This document shows positions 51,365 to 60,248 of a DNA stretch of 64,000 bases, one piece after another; position 1 is the first letter of the stretch, and every line of letters starts with the position of its first letter. Origin of the DNA: Vicinamibacterales bacterium (GTDB taxonomy: Bacteria > Acidobacteriota > Vicinamibacteria > Vicinamibacterales > UBA2999); NCBI GenBank assembly GCA_041394705.1, contig JAWKHS010000018.1, positions 62,001 to 126,000 on the forward strand, written 5' to 3'. Below the pieces are notes generated by a model, which was not told where the DNA came from, ran no database searches, and was given only the letters and a program-made list of their open reading frames with translations. Position numbers and translations under genes: made by a program.

Positions 51365-52771
51365 TCAGCGCTTCCAGAGCTGGCGCCACCAGGCGACGGG
51401 CGGCGGCACCGGCCGGGGGGCCCGGTCCGGCGGCTCGGGGCCCGGCCGCGGCGACGCCCCCTGGCGGGCGCGAATCTCGTCGATCGACCAGCCCGTGAGC
51501 GAGGCGAGGGTCTGCGCCTCGCGCTCGTGACGTTCCGCCACCTGGCGGTAGTACGCCGTGGCCTGCGGACACGCCGCCGGTCCCGTCCACGCGTGGCGCA
51601 GGACGTAGCGGCCCTGGAAGTTCGTGCGGTCGCCGGTCTCGTGGAAGACGAGGTCCTCGGGGAAGTGCGCGGCGTCGTAGCGCACGTGGAGGCGGGTGAC
51701 GAAGACGTCCTGCGGACCGGCCACCGGGCGCCGCGCCATCGGCTGCGGCCCGGCCGGCGCGTCATCGAGCCAGAAGACGCCCAGCTGCCGCAGCTCGTCG
51801 CGCGACAGCGGGTCGGCCGCGCACGGATCGCACCAGGCCATGTCCCACGCGTACTCCTGGAACACGGCGCGCCCGCCCTCGTCGGCGACGTGGCGATCGA
51901 AGGCGGCCCGGTACATCTTCGTGAACTCGGCCGGGTCCTTGACGTAGGCCGGGATCTCGACGTCGGTCCTGAGCTTCACCGTGCGGTAGTTCGTGCTCTC
52001 GACGCGGCCCTTGCGCGTCAGCGCGTAGACGAAGAGCTCCTGCGGGCCGTCGGCGTTCACCATGCCGAGGCGGAGCGGCAGCATGAACTTCGGGGACTCG
52101 TACGCCACCTGGATCGGCCGGAGCGTGGCGACGCCGAGCCGCGCCTGCTCGGCCAGGTTCACGCGCGCCACGAAGAAGCGCATCTGCTGGCGGATGTAGC
52201 TGCCCAGCACCTCGCTCGCCCCGCGCGGGATCCTGTAGCCGTTCTCGCGCAGCCACGTCTCGAGACCCGAGCTCTGCGTGGCCGACAGGATGAGGATGTC
52301 GTACTCGCCCACGGTGTAGCGGGCCTCGATGGTCACGCCGAGGCTCTTCTCCCGCTTGAGTGCTTCGGCCACCGACTGCCGCATGGCGCCCATGGCGCGG
52401 GCGGCGTCCATCGCCGCCGCCGGAGACGGGACCGCGCAGGGATTCCCGTCGTAGTACTCGACCAGCCGCGGGGCGGTGTAGGCGTCGAGGTGCGCCACGA
52501 TCGGCGCGTCGGCCACGTGGATCTGCTCGCGCGTGATCGCGGTCGGCACCGGCACGACCATCGCGAACTCGCGCGGGCTCCCGCGGAAGTCGCTGGCCAT
52601 GGTGATCACGGTACGGTCGCCGTCGCGGACGAGCACGACCTGCGACGCCTTGTTGAAGAGCGAGGTGTCCGCCCTGGACACGTAGAAGCCGCAGAACGCC
52701 TCGGCGCGCGGCGCGAGGCCGGGCCCCAGCGCGAGGGCGGTGAGCAGGGTGACGACGGACCGGCGAATCAT
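51365..52771 (-). CDS. DUF2330 protein from the internal start (alternative product)
   Basis: 468 residues if translation begins at the ATG at 52771, which has GGAGGT six bases upstream and is followed by a typical signal peptide (RSVVTLLTALALGPGLAPRA) ending before EAFCGFYVSRAD, the usual start of DUF2330 proteins. The family motifs are VVLVRDGDRTVITMASDF, FAMVVPVPTAI, VGEYDILILSATQSSGLETW (in part) and LNLGMVNADGPQEL-like RLGMVNADGPQEL. A paired CDPC and a Pro-rich tail end the protein. The function of DUF2330 is unknown. As an exported protein it makes more sense alone than fused behind a membrane domain. Confidence 0.6.
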   Translation of the reverse strand: MIRRSVVTLLTALALGPGLAPRAEAFCGFYVSRADTSLFNKASQVVLVRDGDRTVITMASDFRGSPREFAMVVPVPTAITREQIHVADAPIVAHLDAYTAPRLVEYYDGNPCAVPSPAAAMDAARAMGAMRQSVAEALKREKSLGVTIEARYTVGEYDILILSATQSSGLETWLRENGYRIPRGASEVLGSYIRQQMRFFVARVNLAEQARLGVATLRPIQVAYESPKFMLPLRLGMVNADGPQELFVYALTRKGRVESTNYRTVKLRTDVEIPAYVKDPAEFTKMYRAAFDRHVADEGGRAVFQEYAWDMAWCDPCAADPLSRDELRQLGVFWLDDAPAGPQPMARRPVAGPQDVFVTRLHVRYDAAHFPEDLVFHETGDRTNFQGRYVLRHAWTGPAACPQATAYYRQVAERHEREAQTLASLTGWSIDEIRARQGASPRPGPEPPDRAPRPVPPPVAWWRQLWKR

Positions 52772-53620
52772 CGGGGACCTCCAATCGAGTGACAGGGACG
52801 AGGGAATCGGGGCCGGCCAGGCGTAGCGCAGGGCCGGGAGCAGCCGGTCCAGGACCGGCACGAACGGGGACGCGCACGCCAGCGCCCACAGGAAGCCGTT
52901 GGGACGGAAGAGGCGGAAGTGCACCCAGGCGGCGCCGGCGGCCACGGCCAACGCGAAGAGGACGCGTCCGGCGCGCGAGTCGGGCGTCGTCTTGGGATCG
53001 GAAATCATGAAGAACGCGAACAGCAGGAACGCGCCGCTCTCCAGGTGATGGACGGGCACGGCCCAGGGATCGCCGAGCCACGCCGCGCGCGCCAGCACCA
53101 GGGCGGCGTAGCCGGCGAGGAAGGCGAGCGTCACGTCGCTCCTCGCCGAACGGTGCACGACGGCGAGGCCCGCGGACGCGAAGCCGAACCCCGCCATCGC
53201 GCCGGCCCCCCACTGACCCGGGGAGACCCACGCCGCGTCGGTCAGGAGCAGCAGGGCGACCAGGGCGCCGTTGGTCGGGTTGAAGACGTGCTTGCCGCCG
53301 ACCCGGATGAGGAACTTCGAGCCGACCGCGATGGCGGCACCGGCCGCCGCCCACGCGAGGTCGTCGGTGCGGAGCAGCAGGCAGAGCGACAGCGACGAGA
53401 TGAGGGCACTCTTGGCGCCGGACCGCCGGGGCGCGCCGCGCCAGCCGTCGCCCAGCCATTGCACGGCGAGCGCCGTGGCGACCGTGACCCCGCACTGCGC
53501 GGCCGACACGTCGAAGCCGAGCCCGCCGGCTCCGTAGGCCAGCAGCAGGCCCAGTGTCGTGATCTGTCCGTGCCGAGGGTCCGCCGTGAGCCACCGCCAG
53601 AACCCGTTCACCATGGTCAT
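51365..53620 (-). CDS. Unbroken RnfD-like/DUF2330 reading frame (possible fusion)
   Basis: A single open frame of 751 codons. Residues about 1-275 are an eight- to nine-helix membrane protein of the RnfD/NqrB type: FDVSAAQCGVTVATALAVQW, SKFLIRVGGKHVFNPTNGAL, GQWGAGAMAGFGF, AFFMISDPKTTPDSRAGR. Residues 284-751 are a DUF2330 protein with its own signal-peptide-like start. No other rnf gene is near, so this is a stand-alone RnfD-like protein, a type of unknown role in free-living bacteria. ATG 53620 has GGAGG seven bases ahead. Either the two are really fused, or the first gene runs through and the second is also started internally at 52771. Confidence 0.7.
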   Translation of the reverse strand: MTMVNGFWRWLTADPRHGQITTLGLLLAYGAGGLGFDVSAAQCGVTVATALAVQWLGDGWRGAPRRSGAKSALISSLSLCLLLRTDDLAWAAAGAAIAVGSKFLIRVGGKHVFNPTNGALVALLLLTDAAWVSPGQWGAGAMAGFGFASAGLAVVHRSARSDVTLAFLAGYAALVLARAAWLGDPWAVPVHHLESGAFLLFAFFMISDPKTTPDSRAGRVLFALAVAAGAAWVHFRLFRPNGFLWALACASPFVPVLDRLLPALRYAWPAPIPSSLSLDWRSPMIRRSVVTLLTALALGPGLAPRAEAFCGFYVSRADTSLFNKASQVVLVRDGDRTVITMASDFRGSPREFAMVVPVPTAITREQIHVADAPIVAHLDAYTAPRLVEYYDGNPCAVPSPAAAMDAARAMGAMRQSVAEALKREKSLGVTIEARYTVGEYDILILSATQSSGLETWLRENGYRIPRGASEVLGSYIRQQMRFFVARVNLAEQARLGVATLRPIQVAYESPKFMLPLRLGMVNADGPQELFVYALTRKGRVESTNYRTVKLRTDVEIPAYVKDPAEFTKMYRAAFDRHVADEGGRAVFQEYAWDMAWCDPCAADPLSRDELRQLGVFWLDDAPAGPQPMARRPVAGPQDVFVTRLHVRYDAAHFPEDLVFHETGDRTNFQGRYVLRHAWTGPAACPQATAYYRQVAERHEREAQTLASLTGWSIDEIRARQGASPRPGPEPPDRAPRPVPPPVAWWRQLWKR
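52777..52782 (-). promoter_or_regulatory. Internal ribosome site for DUF2330
   Basis: GGAGGT on the minus strand, inside the RnfD-like frame and six bases before the ATG at 52771. It favours internal initiation of the DUF2330 protein. Confidence 0.6.
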
Positions 53621-53738
53621 GCCCTGCCTCCACGGTGAGAACGGGGCCGCCCGGATTTCTTGCAGGCGGACCTCGGGTACGTCCCCCGGCCGTACGGCCG
53701 GCGGCCGGCGGCTCAGCCGATTCGGGCCGATCCTGCGC

Positions 53739-53767
53739 TTGTCGGCACAGCGGGGAGCCCCTATACT
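53739..53767 (+). promoter_or_regulatory. Sigma-70 promoter of the sulfite-oxidase-like operon
   Basis: TTGTCG (53739-53744), 17 bases, TATACT (53762-53767), the clearest promoter in the window. Transcription would start near 53774, with GGAGG (53785-53789) then the ATG at 53794. The rest of the 173-base divergent gap (53621-53793) shows no clear promoter for the minus-strand RnfD-like gene. Confidence 0.65.
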
Positions 53768-53793
53768 CCCGGCTACTTCGACACGGAGGTTCC

Positions 53794-54981
53794 ATGCGCG
53801 TGACGCGACGCGATCTGATCGCCGGGGCGGCCGGCGCGGTGGCCCTCGGCACGACGGCCGCCGGGCAGGCTCCGGCCGATCCCACGAAGGTCCGGGGCAC
53901 GCCGCCCCGTGCCACCGGACAGCGCGCGCCGTCCGCCCGGGTGCAGCGGCTCGTGCGCGGCGCGACCTCGTCGGGCACGCCCCATCACGAGCTGATGGGC
54001 ACGATCACGCCCGCCGACCTTCACTTCGAACGCCACCACGGCGGGGTGCCCGAGATCGACCCCGCGAACTACTCGCTGCTCATCCACGGCATGGTCGAGC
54101 GCCCGCTGATCTTCTCGCTGGCCGACCTCAAGCGCTTCCCGTCGCACTCGCAGATCTACTTCCTCGAGTGCTCCGGCAACCTCGCGCGCACCGCCGGACC
54201 GGAGACGACGCCGGGCCAGCTCGCGGGGCTGACCAGCACGAGCGAGTGGACGGGCGTCCGGCTGAAGACGCTGCTCGACGAGGCCGGCGTCAAGGCGGGA
54301 GCGGCGTGGCTCCTGGCCGAGGGCAGCGATGCGGCGGTCCTCACGCGCAGCGTGCCCCTGGAGAAGGCCCTCGACGACGCGCTCGTGGCCTACGGCCAGA
54401 ACGGCGAGTCGATCCGACCCGAGCAGGGCTACCCGGCGCGCCTGTTCCTGCCCGGATGGGAGGGCAACACGAGCGTGAAGTGGCTCCGCCGGATCGAGGT
54501 GTCCGACGCGCCGTTCATGACGCGCGAGGAGACCTCGAAGTACACGGAGCCGTACGCGAACGACACCGCGCGGCAGTTCAGCTTCCGGATGGACGCGCGC
54601 TCGCTCATCACGGCGCCGGCGTATCCCAAGACGATCGAGAAGGGCTGGGTGGAGATCCAGGGGATCGCGTGGACGGGCGCCGGCCGGATTCAGAAGGTCG
54701 AGGTGTCCACCGACGGCGGGACCACGTGGACGGCGGCGCGCCTGCAGGAGCCGGTCCTGCCCCTGGCGCACACGCGCTTCCGCCACCTGTGGGAATGGCA
54801 GGGCGGCGAGGCCGTGATCATGAGCCGCGCGGTGGACGAGACCGGCTACGTGCAGCCCACCCGCGCGGCCCTCCTGGCGCAGCGCGGCCCCGGGACCGCC
54901 ACCTACCACATGAACCCGATCACCGGGTGGGTCGTCAGGGCCGACGGCACGGTCGTCTACAAGGAAGAGGCGTGGGGATGA
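53794..54981 (+). CDS. SoxC/SorA-like molybdopterin oxidoreductase (sulfite dehydrogenase type)
   Basis: A 395-residue sulfite-oxidase-family enzyme. A Tat signal (TRRDLIAGAAGAVALGTT) exports it folded with its cofactor. The molybdenum-ligand cysteine is in YFLECSGN (about 121-128). Substrate-pocket segments include PGWEGNTSVKWLRRIEVSD, and the C-terminal dimerisation domain reads GIAWTGAGRIQKVEVSTDGG. It would oxidise sulfite or a sulfur-carrier intermediate and pass electrons to the cytochrome c encoded next (ATGA overlap). No soxAXYZB genes are nearby, so a stand-alone sulfite dehydrogenase is more likely than the full Sox path. Confidence 0.9.
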   Translation: MRVTRRDLIAGAAGAVALGTTAAGQAPADPTKVRGTPPRATGQRAPSARVQRLVRGATSSGTPHHELMGTITPADLHFERHHGGVPEIDPANYSLLIHGMVERPLIFSLADLKRFPSHSQIYFLECSGNLARTAGPETTPGQLAGLTSTSEWTGVRLKTLLDEAGVKAGAAWLLAEGSDAAVLTRSVPLEKALDDALVAYGQNGESIRPEQGYPARLFLPGWEGNTSVKWLRRIEVSDAPFMTREETSKYTEPYANDTARQFSFRMDARSLITAPAYPKTIEKGWVEIQGIAWTGAGRIQKVEVSTDGGTTWTAARLQEPVLPLAHTRFRHLWEWQGGEAVIMSRAVDETGYVQPTRAALLAQRGPGTATYHMNPITGWVVRADGTVVYKEEAWG

Positions 54982-55553
54982 GACGCCACCGACACCTCAC
55001 TGCGGCCGCGACGCTCCTCGTCTCGGGACTGGCCACCGCCGCCTTCGCCCAGGCGCCCGCGCGCTACGGCATTGGACGCCCCGCCACGCCGGCGGAGATC
55101 GCCGCCCGCGACATCGACGTCCGGCCGGACGGCACGGGCCTGCCGGCCGGACGGGGCACGGCGGCCGACGGCGCGGCCATCTACGCCGCGAAGTGCGCGC
55201 AGTGCCACGGCAAGACCGGGAAGGAAGGGCCGAACGACGTGCTCGTGGGGCGCGCGCCTGGCGACGGGTTCCCCTTCTCGAAGGACCCCAAGGTGCCGCA
55301 CACGATCGGCAACTACTGGCCGTATGCCACGACGGTGTTCGACTACGTCCGCCGCGCGATGCCCCCAACGGCACCCGGATCGCTGACCGACGACGACGTG
55401 TACGCACTCACGGCGTTCCTCCTGCACGAGAACCAGCTCATCGCCGCCGACGCCGTGATGGACAAGGCGTCGCTGCCGAAGGTCGAGATGCCGGCGCGGA
55501 AGTACTTCATGCGCGACACCCGCAAGCAATACGCGGAGAAGCCAAAGCCCTAG
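54978..55553 (+). CDS. Cytochrome c partner of the sulfite dehydrogenase (SoxD/SorB-like)
   Basis: A 191-residue periplasmic cytochrome with a signal peptide ending AAFAQ. The segment YGIGRPATPAEIAARDIDV, then RPDGTGLPAGRGT, is the lead-in seen in SoxD-like cytochromes, followed by the haem site CAQCH (about 74-78). A Met ligand is offered by RRAMPPTAPGSL. It overlaps the molybdoenzyme gene by 4 bases and is its electron acceptor. Its stop is 9 bases from the convergent kinase gene. Confidence 0.92.
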   Translation: MRRHRHLTAAATLLVSGLATAAFAQAPARYGIGRPATPAEIAARDIDVRPDGTGLPAGRGTAADGAAIYAAKCAQCHGKTGKEGPNDVLVGRAPGDGFPFSKDPKVPHTIGNYWPYATTVFDYVRRAMPPTAPGSLTDDDVYALTAFLLHENQLIAADAVMDKASLPKVEMPARKYFMRDTRKQYAEKPKP

Positions 55554-55562
55554 GCCGGCCGC

Positions 55563-58052
55563 CTACGGGCGCGCCCCCGCCCGCAGGTCGTCCAGTTCGC
55601 GGCGCAGGGCGACGACCGCCGGGTGCGCGGCGCCGAACGCGGCGTCCCGCAGGGCGAGGGCCTCTGCCAGCAGCCGCTCGGCCTCCGCGCGCCGGCCGAG
55701 CGTCCGTTCGAGCCGCCCGAGTCCCTCCACGGGGTACGACACGTACGGGTGGGCGGGCCCGAGAACCGCGACGAACGTCGAGCGGGCGTGCTCGAACAGG
55801 GCCCGGGCCCGCGCCGCGTCCCCCAGGCCCGTCATGGCGAGCCCCAGGTTGTATTCCGTCGTGGCCACCATCTCGTTGCGTTCGCCGAACGCCTTCATCC
55901 GGATCGTCAACGCTTCTTCCAGGTGCGCCCGGGCCTCCGCATGGCGCCCAGATCCCTGTTCCACCACTCCCAGGCCGTTCAGGGTCTCGGCGATGTCGGG
56001 ATGATCCTGGGCGAGGATGCGGCGCCTGATGGCCAGCGCGCGTTCGTGAGTGCGGCGCGCGGCGTCGGGTCGCTTCGCCTCGTCCTCGAGGATGGCGAGG
56101 TTGTTGAGGACGTTGGCCGTGCTCGGCGAGTCCTCGCCGTAGGCGGCCATCGACAGGGCCAGCAGCCGTTCGTACATCGGCCGCGCCTCGTCGTACTCGC
56201 CCGCCATCCATCGCACGATGGCGCCGGACGTGACCGACGCGATCGCGTCCGCGTCGGTCCGATCGGGCGCCGATGCCGTGATGGCGATCGCGCGTGTGCT
56301 GGTGGCCTTGGCCGCAGGCAGGTCCCCGAGGCGCCACTGGGCCGTGGCCAGCTGCGTGAGGGCGCGTCCGAGCTCCAGTGGGTTCGGCGGCTGCGCGCTT
56401 TCGAATCCGGTCACGGCCGCCGTCACGAGCGGCAGCGCGTCGGTGTGTCGGCCCAGGCGCATGAGGGGCACGGCGAGCTTCGTCATGAGCGCCAGGGCCT
56501 GCGGCGATGCCTCGCCGAACCGCGTCTTCGCGTCGTCGAGCTCCAGCTGCAGGATGGCGCGCTGGCGCTCGTAGAGCCCCAGCTCGCCATAGGCGCGGGC
56601 CATGACCGTGTCGAGCCGGGCGCGGACGTCGGGCTCGCCGGCCAGCTCCCGCGCGATCCGCGTCGCGCCCGCGTCGAGCAACTCCCGCGCGGTCACGGCG
56701 TTGCCGCGCGCCTCGCCAGGGTCGCTGACGTTGAAGAGTCCCACCATGAACTCCGACACGCGGTCCGCGGTGGCGGCGCTCCTGCGGGCCTCGGCCTCGG
56801 CCCGTTCGGCGCGCTGCTGGCCGAGGAGGGACGCCACGAGTCCCACGACCATGGCCGCCGCGGCCAGGGTGCCGAGCGCCACCGCCCACCGGTTGCGCCC
56901 CACGAACTTGACCGCGCGGTAACCGACGCTGTCCGCACGCGCCCGGACGGGCTGGCCCGAGGCGTAGCGGTCGATTTCGTCGGCGAGCGCGGTGACGCTG
57001 GCATACCGGCGCGCCGGCTCCACGGCCAGCGCCGCGAGCACGATGGTGTCGAGGTCGCCGCGCAGCGTGCGGGCGAGACGGGCGCGCTCCGCGGGAGTAC
57101 GTCCCGCGCCCTCGCCGCTCGCGCGGACCACGGCGGTCGACGGCTTCGGGATGGCGCCCTCGAGCTTCACCTTGGCGGCATCGACCGGGTTGGCGCCGCG
57201 GGGGATGGCCGCGGCATCGACCAGCAGTTCGTACAGCATCAAGCCCAGCGAGTAGACGTCCGACACGGTCGTGGTCGGCTCACCGCGCAGCTGCTCGGGG
57301 CTGGCGTAGGCTGGCGTCATCCATCCCTGCGCCGTCACGGTGGCGGGCCCCGCGGACTCGTCGCCATCGATCGCGAGCACCTTGGCGATGCCGAAGTCGA
57401 GGAGCTTCGCGGCGCCGTCGGCCGTCACGAGGACGTTGCCCGGCTTCAGGTCGCGGTGCACCACCAGCCGGCCGTGGGCGAACGCGACGGCGTCGCACAC
57501 CTGACGGAAGAGGGCGAGCCGCGCGCGGACGTCGAGCCGGTGCGCGCGCGCGTAGTCCGTGAGCGGCACGCCTTCCACGAACTCGAGGGCGACATACGGC
57601 AGGCCGTCGTCGGTCGTGCCGCCATCGATCAGGCGCGCGATGCCTGGATGGTCCAGCGACGCCAGGATGCGCCGTTCGGCGCGGAAGCGCCGTGCGATGT
57701 CGGCGCCATGGCCGAGGCCGGCCACCACCTTGATGGCCGCGCGCAGCACGACGTCGTCGGCCTGGCGCTCGCCGAGGTACACCACGCCCATCCCGCCGCG
57801 TCCCAGCGTGCGCACGACGCGCCAGGGACCGATGCGCGCGGGCGCCGGCCGAGCGTCGTCGAGCTGGACGAGAGGGCCGATGCGGTCGCCGTCGAGGCCA
57901 GGCGCGGCCTTCCCGAGCCCGTCGAGCAGCGACGCAACCTCGTCCCGCAGGGCGGCGTCGAGCGACGCCAGCGCCTCGTCGCGCGCTTCCGGCGGCAGGG
58001 CCTGGACGCGCGCGAACTCGCGCTTGATGACCGTCCAGCGGGCCGAATGCAT
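55563..58052 (-). CDS. Ser/Thr protein kinase with membrane helix and C-terminal TPRs
   Basis: An 829-residue Hanks-type kinase. The N-terminal helical lead (1-70) is followed by the kinase domain (about 74-345): LGRGGMGVVYLGER (P-loop), AAIKVVAG (Lys), VVHRDLKPGNVLV (catalytic Asp), LLDFGIAKVL (DFG) and YASPEQL. A membrane helix sits at about 385-405, and the rest is a series of about ten TPRs (for example ALAIRRRILAQDHPDIAETL). All catalytic residues are kept. The sigma factor stop overlaps its start (TGATG at 58052). ECF-sigma plus kinase-TPR is a typical acidobacterial operon; substrates unknown. Confidence 0.93.
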   Translation of the reverse strand: MHSARWTVIKREFARVQALPPEARDEALASLDAALRDEVASLLDGLGKAAPGLDGDRIGPLVQLDDARPAPARIGPWRVVRTLGRGGMGVVYLGERQADDVVLRAAIKVVAGLGHGADIARRFRAERRILASLDHPGIARLIDGGTTDDGLPYVALEFVEGVPLTDYARAHRLDVRARLALFRQVCDAVAFAHGRLVVHRDLKPGNVLVTADGAAKLLDFGIAKVLAIDGDESAGPATVTAQGWMTPAYASPEQLRGEPTTTVSDVYSLGLMLYELLVDAAAIPRGANPVDAAKVKLEGAIPKPSTAVVRASGEGAGRTPAERARLARTLRGDLDTIVLAALAVEPARRYASVTALADEIDRYASGQPVRARADSVGYRAVKFVGRNRWAVALGTLAAAAMVVGLVASLLGQQRAERAEAEARRSAATADRVSEFMVGLFNVSDPGEARGNAVTARELLDAGATRIARELAGEPDVRARLDTVMARAYGELGLYERQRAILQLELDDAKTRFGEASPQALALMTKLAVPLMRLGRHTDALPLVTAAVTGFESAQPPNPLELGRALTQLATAQWRLGDLPAAKATSTRAIAITASAPDRTDADAIASVTSGAIVRWMAGEYDEARPMYERLLALSMAAYGEDSPSTANVLNNLAILEDEAKRPDAARRTHERALAIRRRILAQDHPDIAETLNGLGVVEQGSGRHAEARAHLEEALTIRMKAFGERNEMVATTEYNLGLAMTGLGDAARARALFEHARSTFVAVLGPAHPYVSYPVEGLGRLERTLGRRAEAERLLAEALALRDAAFGAAHPAVVALRRELDDLRAGARP

Positions 58053-58636
58053 CACGCCGCGCCGGCGGCGCCGGGCGCCGGAGCCGGCCCGCCGAGCCGG
58101 CGCGCCAGCCAGGCGCGGGCCACCGTCCAGTCGCGGCTGACGGCTTGTGGGGACACGGTCATCACGTCGGCCGTCTCCTCGAGCGTCAGGCCGGCGAAGT
58201 AGCGGAGCTCGACCAGCCGCGCCAGGTCCGGGTCGAAGTCCGCGAGCGCGACGAGCGCCTGGTGCACGTCCAGCACGTCGAGGTTCGGCTCGACGGCGAG
58301 CGTGACGGCCAGGTCGAGATCTTCATGCGGTGCGCCGGCCCCGCGCTTGTCGGCCAGCCGGCGGCGCGCCTGATCCACCAGGATGCGCCGCATGGCCGTG
58401 GCCGCGGCGCCGAAGAAGTGCGCGCGGCCGTTCCACGACATGCGGGTCTGGTCCACGAGCCGCAGATACGCCTCGTGGACCAGGGCCCCCGTGTCGAGGA
58501 GGTGGCCCGGACGCTCCCCCCGGAGCAGCCCGGCGGCGATGGCGCGCATCTCGTCGTAGACGCGCGGCACCAACTCGTCGAACGCCTCCTGCCTGCCGCC
58601 CCGCCACTGGTTGAGCAGCTCGGTGATGTCGGCCAT
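58052..58636 (-). CDS. ECF-type RNA polymerase sigma factor (TIGR02999-like)
   Basis: A 194-residue sigma factor with region 2 (FDELVPRVYDEMRAIAAGLL, LVHEAYLRLVDQTRMSW, FFGAAATAMRRILVDQAR) and region 4 (FDPDLARLVELRYFAGLTLE then ETADVMTVSPQAVSRDW). Region 2 with GRAHFFGAAATAMRRILVD is the hallmark of the TIGR02999 group, abundant in Acidobacteriota and Planctomycetes. There is no anti-sigma factor beside it; the kinase that follows probably controls it. No promoter stands out in the 118-base gap upstream (58637-58754). Confidence 0.92.
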   Translation of the reverse strand: MADITELLNQWRGGRQEAFDELVPRVYDEMRAIAAGLLRGERPGHLLDTGALVHEAYLRLVDQTRMSWNGRAHFFGAAATAMRRILVDQARRRLADKRGAGAPHEDLDLAVTLAVEPNLDVLDVHQALVALADFDPDLARLVELRYFAGLTLEETADVMTVSPQAVSRDWTVARAWLARRLGGPAPAPGAAGAA

Positions 58637-58754
58637 GCCGGGCCGATCCTAACAGCCCGGCTGGGCCTTGGAGCACCGGCAGCCGTCCGCCGTCCGCCAC
58701 ACGCCTGGTGGCCTGGACGGGCTGACGTGGCCTTGGTTCAGCCGGTCCAGGCCA

Positions 58755-60248
58755 CTACGGCACCAGGAAGGTCACGGGCACGGAGAACGGGCCGGCGCCG
58801 GCGGCGTTCAGCCCGCGAATGTTGACCACGTAGGCGCCCGACGGCACGTTCGGCGCCGAGATCGACGTGGATGCACCGGCATCGACGAGCAGGCCGCCGA
58901 CGAGCAACTGGTAGCGGTCGGGCGCACCGCCCGTTCCAGGCGTCCACGAGAGAGTGACCGTGTGGCCGCTCACCTGTGCACTGAGCGACGGCGCTCCTGG
59001 CAGCACCGGCGGGGTCACGACGACGGTCACTTCGTTCGACGCCGGGCCGGCGCCCGCGGCGCCTGTCGCGACGAGACGCAGGTAGTACGTCCCGAACGGC
59101 ACGCCCGGAATCGACAGGGTCGTGGCCGTGGCCGGCAGCGGGACCGAGGCGATCGGCTGCGTGAAGCCGGGCGTCGCGCCCGCCAGCAGTTGGTAGCCGG
59201 TGGGGAAGCCACCGGTCGTGGGGGCCGTCCACGTCAGGTTCACGGTCGTGCCCGTCACCGATGCCGTGAGCGTGGCGGGCCCCGGCGGGACAGCGGGTTG
59301 CGGGACCAAGACTTGGGCCTGCGCGGACTCCGGGCCGGTCCCTGCCGTGTTGCTGGCCTGCACGGTGAGGATGAAGAGGCCGGGCGGCGCCGTCACGTTC
59401 AGCGACATCGCCGCGCCGAGGGGCACCGACGCCACGGGCGGTGCGCCGGGGGCCAGGCGGGCGAGCAGCGTGTAGGCGGTGGCGGCGCCGCCCGTCGTCG
59501 GCGCGCTCCAGCGGAGGCGTACGTCCTGGCCGCTCACCTCGGCCTGCACGATGGCGGGCGCTCCGGGCGGACCCGCATTGCCGGTCGCGGTGAGCCGCCC
59601 GCCGAAGATGGTATTGGCCGGGTTGTTGGAATAGGTATCCAGACCCAGGCCGAAACTGGTCGGGCCGTTCTCGGCCGTGATTTCGAACGTGTTGGTGCCG
59701 GACGTCAGGAACGGCAGCACATCGAACGCTTCGAGCGGCCAGATGGCCGGCGTGACGGTGCTGCCGACCGCCCCCACGAGGCTGCCGTTGACGCGCAGCT
59801 CCACGTAGTCGTCCGCCGTCATGTAGAAGGTGCCCGACACCGGCGTGCCGACCAGCACGACCGACTTCCTGAAGATGAAGCGCTTGTGCGACGAGGAGGT
59901 CGTCGACGTCTCGCCGGGGGCCCAGATGCTGTTGGCGCCGGGGATTTCCGCGTAGGTCGGATAGAAGCCCGGGTCCGGCCAGTCCCAGAGCGTCGCGCCG
60001 GCGGGACACTGTTGGGGAAACGTCGCGTTCGGGCAGACGTACACGGCCTGCCCGATGGGGGCGTGGCTGGAATTCGACACGTTCCACGTGGTGTCGGACG
60101 CCAGGTCCACGACCTGTTGGGCATCGGCGCGCGCCGGCAGCGCCGCCGCGCCGAGACTGCCGAGCCCCATCCACAGGAGGAGTGCGCCGGTGCCGCGGAA
60201 GAGGGCCGCGAGGCCTGAACGGCGCCGGGCTCTGTCGTGAGGATGCAT
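58755..60248 (-). CDS. Secreted fibronectin type III repeat protein
   Basis: A 497-residue protein. The signal peptide ends ARADAQ (about 38). The N-terminal domain (about 40-225) is a beta-rich region with conserved WNVSNSSHAPIG and WAPGETSTTSSSHK. Three fibronectin III-like domains follow (about 225-315, 316-405 and 406-497), each with a PxxP start (PPGAPAIVQA, PPGPATLTASV, LPGAPSLSAQV) and a late NxAGxGPxS turn. A catalytic domain is not seen; it is likely a binding or matrix protein. Start at ATG 60248 (GGGAG seven bases ahead); ATG 60254 is close. Confidence 0.8.
   Translation of the reverse strand: MHPHDRARRRSGLAALFRGTGALLLWMGLGSLGAAALPARADAQQVVDLASDTTWNVSNSSHAPIGQAVYVCPNATFPQQCPAGATLWDWPDPGFYPTYAEIPGANSIWAPGETSTTSSSHKRFIFRKSVVLVGTPVSGTFYMTADDYVELRVNGSLVGAVGSTVTPAIWPLEAFDVLPFLTSGTNTFEITAENGPTSFGLGLDTYSNNPANTIFGGRLTATGNAGPPGAPAIVQAEVSGQDVRLRWSAPTTGGAATAYTLLARLAPGAPPVASVPLGAAMSLNVTAPPGLFILTVQASNTAGTGPESAQAQVLVPQPAVPPGPATLTASVTGTTVNLTWTAPTTGGFPTGYQLLAGATPGFTQPIASVPLPATATTLSIPGVPFGTYYLRLVATGAAGAGPASNEVTVVVTPPVLPGAPSLSAQVSGHTVTLSWTPGTGGAPDRYQLLVGGLLVDAGASTSISAPNVPSGAYVVNIRGLNAAGAGPFSVPVTFLVP

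Noticed and set aside
51365..53620. A complete Rnf or Nqr complex
   Set aside because: Only an RnfD-like membrane protein is found; no FMN- or iron-sulfur-subunit gene is near.
53794..55553. A full Sox thiosulfate-oxidation locus
   Set aside because: Only the SoxC/SoxD-like pair is present; no soxX, Y, Z, A or B in the window.
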